From positions 1 to 41,115 of the forward strand of contig NZ_JAIUHR010000039.1 of the NCBI RefSeq assembly GCF_020165195.1: a stretch of 41,115 bases of DNA, given 5' to 3'. The stretch is from Mesorhizobium sp. CA14 (GTDB taxonomy: Bacteria > Pseudomonadota > Alphaproteobacteria > Rhizobiales > Rhizobiaceae). This document shows, one piece after another, positions 23,698 through 32,290 of the stretch. The stretch's first letter is position 1, and every line of letters starts with the position of its first letter. A model generated the notes under the pieces. It was not told where the DNA came from. It was given only the letters and a program-made list of their open reading frames with translations, and did no database searches. Both the position numbers and the translations under genes were made by a program.

Positions 23698-24758
23698 CTA
23701 AAGTTCGAACCGAAGTTGCCGTTTTTCCGGCGGCCACACATTGCCTAGCGACGAAAGCGTGATGCCCAACAGCCGGATTCCCTTCTGTACCGGAAACACC
23801 GACCTCAGGAGATCGGCTGCGAGGCGTTCGAAGTCAGAGAACTCGATTGGCACCGCCGCGGTGCGACTGCGCGTGATCTGCTGGAAATCGGCAAATTTGA
23901 CCTTCAGCGTGATCGTCCGGCCGCGGATGCCCTTGCCTTCACAGTATCCCCAGACCTTGGCTGTCAGCTGCTTGAGTTCGGCGATTGCTGCTGGGAGCTC
24001 GGAGATGTCGGCTGCGAACGTATCCTCGGCGCCGATCGATTGGCGCCGCCGATCCGGCTCGACCGCGCGCTCGTCGATGGCGCGCGCGATCTGATAGTAC
24101 CAGAGCCCAGACTTCCCGAAATGCTGCTGCAGGAAGGAGAGTGAGCGGTCCTTGAGATCGGCGCCGGTCTTGATGCCCAGCGCCTCCATCTTGGCGGCGG
24201 TCGCGGGATCCACACCATGAAATTTCTTCACCGGCAGCGTCTCCACGAAGGCCGGCCCATGACGGGGCGTGATGACGAACTGGCCGTTTGGCTTCTTCTG
24301 GTCGGACGCCATCTTGGCGAGGAATTTGTTATATGAGATGCCGGCGGAAGCGGTGAGACCGGTCACCAACAGGATCTTCGCCCTGATCATCTCGGCGATC
24401 GTCGTGGCAGACGAAACATTGAGCCTGTTCTGCGTCACGTCGAGATAGGCCTCGTCGAGCGAGAGCGGTTCGATGAGATCGGTATGTTCGGCGAACACCT
24501 CGCGGATCTGGGCCGAGACGGACCGGTAGACGTCGAAGCGGGGCGGCACGAAGACCAGCTCGGGGCATTGCGCTTTGCCGTGACCGACGGCATCGCGGAG
24601 CGAACGCCGAAGGCGCGAGCCTCGTAGCTTGCAGCAGCCACCACGCCGCGCGCGGCGGCCCCGCCAACGGCAAGCGGCTTGCCGCGCAACTCCGGATTGT
24701 CGCGCTGTTCGAAAGACGCGTAGAACGCATCCATGTCGACATGGATGATCTTACGCTG
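23698..24758 (-). pseudogene. dinB: Frameshifted DNA polymerase IV (DinB, Y-family)
   Basis: Two reverse frames make one Y-family polymerase. The N-terminal part holds RKIIHVDMDAFYASFEQRDN, then GKPLAVGGAAARGVVAAASY and EARAFGVRSAMPS. The C-terminal part (24549-23698) starts PPRFDVYRSVSAQIREVFAE and contains the catalytic SLDEAYLDVT, a helix-hairpin-helix (ALGIKTGADLKD) and the little-finger domain. At about 24570 one base is missing: AAGCGCAATGCCCC would need one more C to give the expected KRQCPELVFVPPRF. No usual start codon precedes the conserved IHVD, so the 5' end may also be damaged. The family does translesion synthesis. A sequencing error remains possible. Confidence 0.85.
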
Positions 24759-25115
24759 GTCGAGCCAGCAATCAATCTCGTTTGTTGTTTTCGGGTTCGC
24801 CAGACCATACGAGACGATACGAAGGATATGGGTTGGCTAACCATCCGCTAAGCCATTGATTTTCTTCGAAGGTCTCACACCCTCAGCGACTAACATAATC
24901 GTTATTCAGCAATGAGTTACGAAGCGGTTCGCCGAAATTGATTCAAGGCGCTGATGCAGCACTCGCTGACCGCAGTGAGCTTCTAAGAAATGGCAGCTCT
25001 GCGCTGATGCTGGACATAGAGGGAGGATTTGACGCTGCAAGAAATCCATATCGTCTGCACAAGACGAGGGGTTAGGGCTGGGCCCGGGCGCCCTCGAACC
25101 TATATGCGTGGTCCT
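24759..25115. other. Intergenic region
   Basis: No gene seen. The forward frame from 25029 to 25115 is an open extension of the next small gene, but has no ribosome binding site and a chance-like composition. Confidence 0.4.
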
Positions 25116-25307
25116 ATGGATCACAGAAAAACGGCCATTGAGCGCGCATTTGACCTGGCCAAGTCCGGGGTATACGCAAATTTCGGAGATGTGCGTACAA
25201 AGCTTAAAAGGGAAGGGTACGAGATACGGCAATTGGAGGGGATGGCCCTTCGGAAACAAATCAACCAGCTCATAAAAAATGCGAGGGAAACCACCGGCAG
25301 GACCTAG
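25116..25307 (+). CDS. Small hypothetical protein, 63 aa
   Basis: Starts MDHRKTAIERAFDLAKSGVY, followed by ANFGDVRTKLKREGYEIRQL and a basic end (KQINQLIKNARETTGRT). This looks like a small helical protein widely seen in rhizobia, possibly nucleic-acid-binding given its charge. ATG 25116 was chosen because the conserved-looking part begins there; an in-frame ATG at 25104 would add four residues. Function unknown. Confidence 0.6.
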   Translation: MDHRKTAIERAFDLAKSGVYANFGDVRTKLKREGYEIRQLEGMALRKQINQLIKNARETTGRT

Positions 25308-25401
25308 AGAGAGCTTTCCATCATTAGACGCTGGATCCTTCAGGGAGCGTGCCAATCTAAGCGGTTTCTTAGCAGCGCTGCACATAGCGCGGCGCGCATA
25401 A

Positions 25402-25824
25402 TTACTTGTTGCGGCGAAGCCGTTCGACTTCGCCCTCAGCCACCGAAAAGAGGCTGTCGAGCCCATCCATTTCCAACGCAAACCCGTCCTCTGGAAACTC
25501 TCGGCGTAGCTCACCAAGTTGGGTTTTGGTGCGGGAGAGTGCTTCTTCCCAGCGGTCCTCACCGGGCTGGTGCTCGCCGGCCACATCTTCGACCATCCAC
25601 GCCGAGGCGAGCTTGAGGGAGGCTCTGAAGATGTAGCGCCCGGCATCGTCGCGTACCTTGACAAAGCAGGTCCGCATACGGCCGTTGGGCAGTTCCTCAC
25701 GGGCGATGTCTGGCAATACCTCGACCGCCCTGCTGCTCACCTCTGCCAGGGATGAACATTCAACGCCCGAGTCGTCTCTCATCAACTCGCTTCCATCGTC
25801 AATATCGAAAAAGAACAATGGCAT
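25402..25824 (-). CDS. DUF6894-like protein
   Basis: A 140-residue acidic protein. The N-terminal MPLFFFDIDDGSELMRDDSG, then VLPDIAREELPNGRMRTCFV and VKVRDDAGRYIFRASLKL, matches the pattern of DUF6894 proteins (short, strand-rich, common in Rhizobiales). The C-terminal extension (GEDRWEEALSRTKTQLGELR and EGEVERLRRNK) is helical and probably lineage-specific. No clear ribosome binding site. Role unknown. Confidence 0.75.
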   Translation of the reverse strand: MPLFFFDIDDGSELMRDDSGVECSSLAEVSSRAVEVLPDIAREELPNGRMRTCFVKVRDDAGRYIFRASLKLASAWMVEDVAGEHQPGEDRWEEALSRTKTQLGELRREFPEDGFALEMDGLDSLFSVAEGEVERLRRNK

Positions 25825-26041
25825 AAGCGGATACTCTGAGATGTTCTCCAGGTCTCTGAGCCGAACTTTTCACCTAAATAAACGTTCCCGCGCGCGCTCT
25901 AAAAGGCCGCTGCTTGCGACCAACCTCAAATGTGAATGCGGACCATTTCTGGAAGGCCTAAAGATCGTGCGTCGTCCGGTTTATCATGGCACACGGACGC
26001 TGGGAGCGAATAGCACTCTCGTCCAAACCTGAGGCGCTGAG

Positions 26042-26257
26042 ATGCACACCCAAATCCTCGAATCGTCCGACCTCGAAATGCTCACGCGCGTTCTGCACCA
26101 CCTATGCAAGCAGGAGGGGCATCGACTGGACTCGGACGATGCTCAGAACGTCGCCGCCAAACTGGTCTATCTCTTCCAGAGCGGGATGGTCGATGAGTTT
26201 GACCTCATGGACACCATGGCAGCCAGGTCGCGCGAAAACCTACGACGCTTTGGCTGA
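26042..26257 (+). CDS. Small hypothetical protein, 71 aa
   Basis: MHTQILESSDLEMLTRVLHH, then HRLDSDDAQNVAAKLVYLFQ and SGMVDEFDLMD: an acidic helical protein of a type I recognise as frequent in rhizobial genomes (ILESSDLEML...VAxxLVxLFQSG). The ATG has GAGG a few bases upstream. No function is known to me. Confidence 0.65.
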   Translation: MHTQILESSDLEMLTRVLHHLCKQEGHRLDSDDAQNVAAKLVYLFQSGMVDEFDLMDTMAARSRENLRRFG

Positions 26258-26319
26258 ACAGGCGGCTTGTCGGATGGCAAATTGGTCAACTGCATTGTGC
26301 CGGATCGCAAGCTTCTAGG

Positions 26320-26574
26320 TCACCCAGGCGACCGTGAAAGCCGCTTTCTGTTCGCCCTAATCTTCCCGCCGCAGTAACTTGCGAGCTTGTCTGCTGATGC
26401 GCCCATGGCGAGCATCACAGTTGCGCGGCCGGCAGCCTCGATTTTTTCACTGATCATCAACTTTGCTTCGCGTTCAGCCGCTTTGCCGCCGCTGGCAATT
26501 CGCATACCTCGAAGCCAGATCACTTGCTGCGCCTCCAGTATGGAAAGAGAGAGATCGACCCATGGGTTGAACAT
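26320..26574 (-). CDS. Small hypothetical protein, 84 aa
   Basis: Start ATG 26574 with AGGAG six bases upstream, preferred over an open extension to 26694. The sequence (MFNPWVDLSLSILEAQQVIW, LRGMRIASGGKAAEREAKLM, ISEKIEAAGRATVMLAMGAS, ending KIRANRKRLSR) is one amphipathic helical unit with a basic tail. It resembles small alphaproteobacterial proteins distantly similar to phasins; that similarity is an inference. Convergent with the 71-aa gene. Confidence 0.6.
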   Translation of the reverse strand: MFNPWVDLSLSILEAQQVIWLRGMRIASGGKAAEREAKLMISEKIEAAGRATVMLAMGASADKLASYCGGKIRANRKRLSRSPG

Positions 26575-26981
26575 TGAGCGCTCCTGATCGGCATGAGAGA
26601 ACGGCAATTTCGCTGGTCGGTTCCGCCGAAGGCAGTTCGAAAGCTTCTCTCTGGGAGCGAGTTCAAGGAAGAAGCCGAACGTTCTGCTGCGCACGGCTCG
26701 GGCCGACTCCTTTCTCAGTTGGACACAAAGCCTGCCGTCCCGTTTTCGCTCGGATCGGCCGTTTGAAAATCCTGCTCGGAGCAGGGATTAACCCCGTTTT
26801 TTAGCGAAAGCCCAAACCATCAGCAGGTATTCCTCGTGAGGCCAGCGCAACATGCCTTTGATCGAGTGAGTAGTAACCACTCGGACGCCAAATATGGGCC
26901 AAGGGCCATTTCCGGACATTCACGGCTCAAGGCCACCGCTATGCGATCCGATTCCCGACTCGGTCAGGATGTCGCGCATTA
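26575..26981. other. Gene-poor region
   Basis: Only short, overlapping frames without ribosome binding sites. No terminator or repeat stands out. Confidence 0.4.
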
Positions 26982-27077
26982 TCACACCGGCGTCGTGCTC
27001 GGAGGGAGATTGAGGCGCAGTATTTCTTCTGCGCGCTGTTGGTTTTCCCGCTTCAATTCATCTTTGCCGTTTGGCAT
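26982..27077 (-). CDS. Very small hypothetical protein, 31 aa
   Basis: MPNGKDELKRENQQRAEEIL, then RLNLPPSTTPV, with AAGGAG eight bases upstream of the ATG and its start 28 bases after the natural end of the EAL-PAS gene on the same strand. The spacing and ribosome binding site suggest a second gene of that operon. Too short for family assignment. Confidence 0.4.
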   Translation of the reverse strand: MPNGKDELKRENQQRAEEILRLNLPPSTTPV

Positions 27078-27104
27078 GGCCGCACTCCTTCAGAACGGCG
27101 ATGC

Positions 27105-27350
27105 TCAACTCCGCGGAAACGCGGGAGGTTCAAAATGGCCGTTGGTTTTGGACGCGGTCACAGACTCGTGATGCGTGACGTCAACGACCGCAACTGAAAC
27201 GCCGATGACCTCTCCTGTCGGGTCACGAACCGGTTGATAGGATGACTGCAACAGTCGGGCGGGCCTCCCTGCCACTGGGCTATGGCGAGTTCTGATGTCT
27301 TTTATGATCTCGCCCGCGAGCGCTCGCCTTAACCGCGGTTCGACATTTTT
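27105..27350 (-). pseudogene. Frameshifted remainder of the PAS domain of the EAL protein
   Basis: In the +1 frame the DNA continues the PAS domain: VEPRLRRALAGEIIKDIRTR, then LLQSSYQPVRDPTGEVIGVS and VAVVDVTHHE, ending at TGA 27107-27105. One base is missing near 27347 (AAAATGTCGAACC would need one more base to read K-I-V-E-P). The original protein therefore had about 80 more residues. Confidence 0.75.
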
Positions 27351-28453
27351 GATTCTTCCGGAAAGACATCAGCGACGGCGCGGCCGAGAAACGCAGCGGT
27401 TGGTAGGCCTTGCATTTCCGCCAGGCGTTCGTTGACTGCGAGGTACCGAAGTTCGCGATCGAGGAACGCCAAGCCGACCGGCGCTCCTTCGTAGAGCGCC
27501 TTCAATTGCCAGAGACATTGGATCGGCATTGCCTCCAGCTGCAGCGCGACCTGCTCCGCAATCTGTGCGACGGAGTTTAGCGCTACGACCGACTGCCCGT
27601 TTTTCAGAAGCGCTTCCGCCTCAGCTGCCGGGGCCGGCCGGCCGAATAGCCATCCTTGTCCATTGCCGTAGCCAAGACAGCGAAGCATTTCCAATTGACT
27701 GTCGTTTTCAATACCTTCTGCGATGGTCGCGAGTTTGAGACTTTGGCAAAGGCCCATCACTGCTGCGACGATTTTTCTGCTTTCTGTTTTAGTGCACAGT
27801 GTGCGCACAAAAATCGCGTCGACCTTCAAGATATCGAACGGCAACTCTTGTAGGTGACGAAGTCCTGAGTAGCCGGTGCCGAAGTCGTCGAGCGCGAGAT
27901 GAGCTCCGAGCGACCGCAGATGCCCCAAGATCAAGCGCGCTAAGTCGATGTCATCGACCACGGCGCTTTCGGTAATCTCTAGCGTCAGTCTCTGAAACGG
28001 AAATCGCGCTTGTTCCAAGATGCCGGAGATCTGCTTGGGGAGTCGCGAATCATGCAACTGCCGGGGTGAAATGTTCACCGAAAGCCGGAGGTGGGCTGGC
28101 CAATTCGCTGCATCGATGCACGCTTGGCGCAAAAGTCGTTCGGTTAGCGCGCCGATCAGCCCCAGTTTTTCGGCTGCTGGGATGAATTCCGCAGGGCCGA
28201 TGTTTTGTCTGATCGGATGTTGCCAACGCGCCAGTAGCTCGAAGCCTTCGATGCGCCTCGTCTGCAGATTCACAATCGGTTGGTAGTAGGGAACGATTTC
28301 ATTTCGATCCAGTGCGCGCGCCAGTTCACTCGCCACATTCCTGCCTTCCGTCCGACTGGTGAGCATGGCGTTGCCTCTGTTGACGGACATCCCAGCAATT
28401 CCGAATTCGGGGCCTCCGCATTGCCTCGTCACGAGCATTTCGTTGCGAAGCAA
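27329..28453 (-). CDS. EAL domain cyclic-di-GMP phosphodiesterase (C-terminal PAS cut by a frameshift)
   Basis: Predicted cytosolic enzyme that hydrolyses cyclic di-GMP. The EAL domain (about residues 45-285) shows the signature as ELLAR at residues 72-76 (EGFELLARW), then NISPRQLHD, EITESAVVDD, the metal-binding DDFGTGYSGL, LKVDAIFV and AEGIE; all catalytic positions seem present. A PAS-like domain begins at about residue 315 (LKALYEGAPVGLAFLDRELR) but the frame ends at TAA after PEESKMSNRG, with the rest of the domain in another frame (27105-27350). An EAL-then-PAS order is unusual. The start is unclear: ATG 28366 fits the domain and has AGAGG upstream; 28453 is the longest frame. Confidence 0.82.
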   Translation of the reverse strand: MLRNEMLVTRQCGGPEFGIAGMSVNRGNAMLTSRTEGRNVASELARALDRNEIVPYYQPIVNLQTRRIEGFELLARWQHPIRQNIGPAEFIPAAEKLGLIGALTERLLRQACIDAANWPAHLRLSVNISPRQLHDSRLPKQISGILEQARFPFQRLTLEITESAVVDDIDLARLILGHLRSLGAHLALDDFGTGYSGLRHLQELPFDILKVDAIFVRTLCTKTESRKIVAAVMGLCQSLKLATIAEGIENDSQLEMLRCLGYGNGQGWLFGRPAPAAEAEALLKNGQSVVALNSVAQIAEQVALQLEAMPIQCLWQLKALYEGAPVGLAFLDRELRYLAVNERLAEMQGLPTAAFLGRAVADVFPEESKMSNRG

Positions 28454-28537
28454 ACCTCCTTATATTTAACGTGAGCGCTCATCCAAGAATCGGCCGACTG
28501 GGAACAATTGATCGGCTCGAACAGAACGGAGGCGGTG

Positions 28538-29505
28538 ATGAATACGACTGTCTCGACCGCGGACGTTCACCCGCGCGATGCGTTTGACTACTGGCATGAG
28601 GAACTTTGCAAGAAGGTCGTGCCGCACGATTGCACGCCTGAAGATCGGCAAACCTTCAGCGCCAAAACTCAGTCCGCGCCTCTGGCCGACATTGCTCTCG
28701 TGCAGTACGAGAGCACGCCGATGGAAAACGATGTTACAGGCCGCCATGTTGCGCGGGCGAACTCGGACGAGGTCTTGATTCGCCTGCAAACCGCCGGAAT
28801 TTTCTTGTTCGAGCAGGACGGCCGCGAAGGCGTGCTTGAAGCCGGCGATATCTTATTGTTCGACACACGCCGACCGTTCCGAGGGAGATACTTAGACGGT
28901 GCGAAGGAGCTGATTCTCAAAGTTCCGCGGCGCCAATTGGAAGCACGCATCGGTGATGTGCGGCAGGCGGTCGCTCGCCCGATTAAGCGTCTAGAAGCGG
29001 AGCACGGTTTGACATCGAGCTACCTCGCGATGCTGCCCTCCGGCCGGTGGATGCTGCCGCTGCAGAACTCGTCAGGGATCATGCACTGGATCTTGTCGCG
29101 CTTTCGCTGGCGAAAGCGATGGATCGAAAACCGCGCCTATCGTCTGCCCGCTCTCTTGTTCTTGTCAACGTGCGCGTTGCGGTCGAAGCGCGGCTGAGCG
29201 ACCCGTCGCTTGACGCCGCGGCGGTTGCTGCGGCCGCCGGAGTGAGTGTCCGGTATGCCAATAGCGTGCTTGCCGAGGACGGCACGTCGATCACGCGTCT
29301 AATTTGGTCCCGGCGCCTTGAGCGTTGCCGAAGAGCGCTAGAAGACCCAAAACAAGTGCATCGGAGACTGAGCGAGATTGCCTATAGCTGGGGATTTTCC
29401 GATATGACGCATTTCGGTCGCAGTTTCAGGGCGGCTTTTGGTTTGTTGCCTAGCGAATACCGCCGGGTCGCACAGACCACTGCCGTTGATTGTACGGATG
29501 CTTAG
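28538..29505 (+). pseudogene. Frameshifted AraC family regulator
   Basis: The first part (28538-29050) begins MNTTVSTADVHPRDAFDYWH, then RLQTAGIFLFEQDGREGVLE and AGDILLFDTRRPFRGRYLDG. This is the AraC-binding-like sensor domain of regulators of this kind. The C-terminal part in another frame (29047-29505) is the AraC helix-turn-helix pair: DAAAVAAAAGVSVRYANSVL, then LSEIAYSWGFSDMTHFGRSF and RAAFGLLPSEYRR. An indel at about 29036-29046 breaks the reading frame. ATG 28538 has CGGAGG upstream. The DNA-binding half might be made alone from GTG 29047, but this is speculative. Confidence 0.82.
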
Positions 29506-30341
29506 TGCCGAGTTCGTCGATTAGCGAGATCTATCCCGAAGCGCGTCGACTCGCGCGGCGGCTTCCCGGTCAGCCGACTGAATACGCGCGAGAAGGCGGC
29601 CGCGCTGTCGTAGCCGACCTGCGCCGCGACACTCTTGACCGGTTTGCCCTTGCCGAGAAGCTGGCGCGCGATCGTCATGCGCCAGACCGTCAGGTACTCA
29701 ATGGGCGTCAGCCCGACCAGTGTCCGAAAATGATCGGCGAACCGCGTGCGTGACATGCCGGCGACGTCGGCCAGATCCTCAAGCTTCCAAGGCTTCTTCG
29801 GCGCCTCGTGCATCGCAGTCAGTGCCTTGGCCAGGCGTGGGTCGGCGAGGCCGGCAAGCACGCCGGTCGAAATGGCACCGCTCTCAACCACGTGACGCAC
29901 GATTAGGATCAGGAGATAGTCGAACAGCCGGTCGAGCGCCGCCTGGCGGCCACCAGCTTCGGAGAATGCTTCGCCGACCAGCAGATCACAAACCGGGCCT
30001 AGCGCCGGATGAGCAGCGAGCGGCAGAACCACACATTTAGGCAGGCCCCGGCCAATCGGGTTGCCCTCCGCACCCCCGAGTTCGACGGTCGCGCATACAA
30101 GGTCGGCTCCGCGCTCGGGATCAACTGCGAAACTGTGAGTCCGCCCGCGCGGTAAAAACAGCAGGGTCGGCTCAACGAGTTCGAGGTCGGCTTGTCCGTC
30201 CTGGGTGACCGTGAGCGCGCCTGCCTTGAACAGGTGCAAATAGCCCACACCAGTGAACTGCAACGTCTGGCACAGGTTCCCGGTGAAGAACGTCCGGGCC
30301 CTCGGGGTTACGTGGGCGAACAGGGCAGCGAAGGGATCCAT
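29502..30341 (-). CDS. AraC family regulator (cupin sensor plus HTH)
   Basis: A 279-residue regulator, intact. The N-terminal cupin-type sensor is MDPFAALFAHVTPRARTFFT, then GVGYLHLFKAGALTVTQDG and PTLLFLPRGRTHSF, as in AraC proteins with an AraC_N/cupin_6 domain. The C-terminal HTH pair is KLEDLADVAGMSRTRFADHF, TLVGLTPIEYLTVWRMTIAR, then SVAAQVGYDSAAAFSRVFSR. Start ATG 30341 chosen. It overlaps the end of the broken AraC gene by four bases, tail to tail, and is divergent from the small membrane protein at 30439, which may be its target. Confidence 0.9.
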   Translation of the reverse strand: MDPFAALFAHVTPRARTFFTGNLCQTLQFTGVGYLHLFKAGALTVTQDGQADLELVEPTLLFLPRGRTHSFAVDPERGADLVCATVELGGAEGNPIGRGLPKCVVLPLAAHPALGPVCDLLVGEAFSEAGGRQAALDRLFDYLLILIVRHVVESGAISTGVLAGLADPRLAKALTAMHEAPKKPWKLEDLADVAGMSRTRFADHFRTLVGLTPIEYLTVWRMTIARQLLGKGKPVKSVAAQVGYDSAAAFSRVFSRLTGKPPRESTRFGIDLANRRTRH

Positions 30342-30438
30342 CGGGACGATCAGCAAAATTATTGGCACCAAGCGTCACCCATAGTCTTCCATATGAGTGG
30401 TGTGCAAGTCCATAGTCCTTGATCAACCGGAGAGTGTC

Positions 30439-30825
30439 ATGAATATTCGCTTCGTCACAAAGACCGTTCACGCCTTCCTCGACTATCCCGTCGCCCTGAG
30501 CCTGATGGCAATGCCGTTCCTGCTCGGACTTGGCCATGCCAAGCCGCCGGCGATCTGGGTGTCGGTAGCAACCGGCGCCGCCGCCCTCATTCTGACCCTG
30601 TTCACCAATCACAAGACCGGTGTAGTCCGGGTGCTGCCGTATGGGCTGCATGTCGCGACTGACCGCCTCGTCGGCATTACTTTCGTCGCCGTGCCATCCG
30701 TGCTCGGCCTGCAGGGGCTGGACGCCTGGTACTACTGGGCGAACGGTGCTGCGGTTCTCCTCGTCACCTTCGTGCTCAACGCGCCCGAAAGCGGGGAGCG
30801 CGCGCTGAAGACGGCGCACCCCTAA
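30439..30825 (+). CDS. Small membrane protein (four predicted helices)
   Basis: A 128-residue hydrophobic protein: MNIRFVTKTVHAFLDYPVAL, SLMAMPFLLGLG, then VSVATGAAALILTLF, GITFVAVPSVLGLQGLD and ANGAAVLLVTFVL, giving about four membrane spans with short loops. It resembles small SPW-repeat-like inner-membrane proteins, but I cannot name a function. GGAGAG lies upstream of ATG 30439. Divergent from the AraC regulator at 97-bp distance, suggesting control by it. Confidence 0.75.
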   Translation: MNIRFVTKTVHAFLDYPVALSLMAMPFLLGLGHAKPPAIWVSVATGAAALILTLFTNHKTGVVRVLPYGLHVATDRLVGITFVAVPSVLGLQGLDAWYYWANGAAVLLVTFVLNAPESGERALKTAHP

Positions 30826-30990
30826 GAGCCCTTGCTAACATGATGCGGCAGCGGGCGAGTTAACCCTCGGCCAAATCCTGCCGACGGAAAATGGCTGACG
30901 GTTGCCATTTCGTCGGCGGATGATCTGAGTGATGGGGCGAACTTCTTCCCCTGCAACCGAACCAGCAAAATATCTGAGGAGACAATTCCC

Positions 30991-31909
30991 ATGAAAGCAA
31001 TCGTTGTTAGAGATCAGACGGCGGGGACAGCCGGAATGAAGCTCGTGGAGCGGCCCGAGCCGCGGGCCGCGATAAACGACGCAGTCGTTCAGGTTCATGC
31101 AGCGGGATTTGTCAACACCGAACTGGAGTGGCCTTCTACTTGGGCGGATCGGGCCTTTCGTAATCGCACGCCATCAATCCTGGGCCATGAATTGGCCGGT
31201 GTGGTCACTGCCCTCGGCTATGGGACAACCGGGCTTTCAATCGGTCAGCGGGTATTCGGCCTGTCCGACTGTGCATCGCGACGGCACACTCGCCGAGTAT
31301 GTCGCCATGGAAGCCCGCAACCTCGCGCCGCTGCCCGGCGATGTCGACTTCACGGTGGGCGCGAGTCTGCCGATCTCCGGCTTGACCGCATGGCAGGGGC
31401 TGTTCCAGCACGGCCGCCTTCAGGCGGGACAGAGCGTGCTTGCGCATGGCGCGGCCGGTGCTGTCGGTTCGATCGTGGCGCAGCTCGCACGGGAAGCCGG
31501 AGCCTATGTCATCGGCACCGGGCGCGCCGCCGACCGCCAGAAGGCTCTCGACTTCGGTGTAAATGAATTCGTCGACCTCGGAAATGACACTCTGGAGGAC
31601 ATCGGCGGCGTCGATCTGGTTTTCGACGTCATCGGCGGCGATATCCAGAGGCGGTCGGCAGCCCTGATCCGGGTCGGAGGAACGCTTGTGACCGTCGTCG
31701 GACCGACGGATGTTCGACCCGTCGACGGCTTGACGGTTGACTTCGTCGTAGAGGCCGATCGCGCCCAGCTATCCGAGCTAGTCCAGCGGATACGGGACGG
31801 ACGGCTGCGGACGAACATCGGCAAGGTCTCGAGCCTGGATGATGCCGTTGAAACCTTCAACTCCACCGAGCGGCGCTCGGGAAAGACGGTCATTCGCATT
31901 CGTCCGTGA
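30991..31909 (+). pseudogene. Frameshifted zinc-type alcohol dehydrogenase / quinone oxidoreductase (MDR family)
   Basis: The first frame gives MKAIVVRDQTAGTAGMKLVE, then HAAGFVNTELEWPSTW and ILGHELAGVVTALGYGTTGL, followed by IGQRVFGLSD. The second frame continues HRDGTLAEYVAMEARNLAPL, then LPISGLTAWQGLFQHGRL, the nucleotide-binding HGAAGAVGSIVAQLAREAGA, and ends SGKTVIRIRP. One extra T at about 31273 (GACTGTGCATCGC instead of GACTGGCATCGC) causes the shift. Otherwise a full-length NADPH-dependent medium-chain reductase of about 305 aa without the structural zinc Cys cluster. AGGAGA precedes the ATG. Confidence 0.85.
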
Positions 31910-32183
31910 GGCGATTTCCTATGCGGATGGTCCGCTTCAGCCAAATGCCTCCTGTTGAAGGACAGCCGGCTTACGGCCCATTCCAGACATTCAGTCTGAT
32001 CGCGCTTTGGCGAGCCGGTTTGCGCCTCGCCCCTACTAGGCCCTATGCCTGGCTATTCCCCGAAGGAGACGTCGTCAGCGTGTGGAGCGTGGCGTCACAG
32101 AACGGGGCCACCTTCGGCAGCCGCTCCAAGCATCCAAAAGCGGCGTAGGAGCGCCGCCAAGCTCTTTTGCTGCAGCTGTTACC

Positions 32184-32212
32184 TTGACAGTCGGAGCTTC
32201 AAGGGCAATAGT
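32184..32212 (+). promoter_or_regulatory. Candidate promoter of the ROK-M20-ABC operon
   Basis: A consensus -35 TTGACA (32184-32189) is followed after exactly 17 bp by AATAGT (32207-32212), a weak -10. Transcription would start near 32219, about 70 bp before the first usual start codons of the ROK gene. Confidence 0.45.
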
Positions 32213-32290
32213 TCGGTCGTAGAACGAATTAAGAGGCCTTCCGCGATCGACACGCCGCGCATCTCCCGCAAGTTTTCGCAGCGGTCGGTG

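Noticed and set aside
25060..25110. tRNA-like end (CCCTCGAACC) as a possible attachment site
   Set aside because: No cloverleaf arms or anticodon stem could be built around it.
26836..27171. 111-codon forward frame
   Set aside because: Antisense to the end of the EAL-PAS gene and the 31-residue gene, with no ribosome binding site.
32045..32290. Long N-terminal extension of the ROK regulator from ATG 32045
   Set aside because: The candidate promoter lies inside it, and the translated sequence up to about 32215 has no protein-like character.
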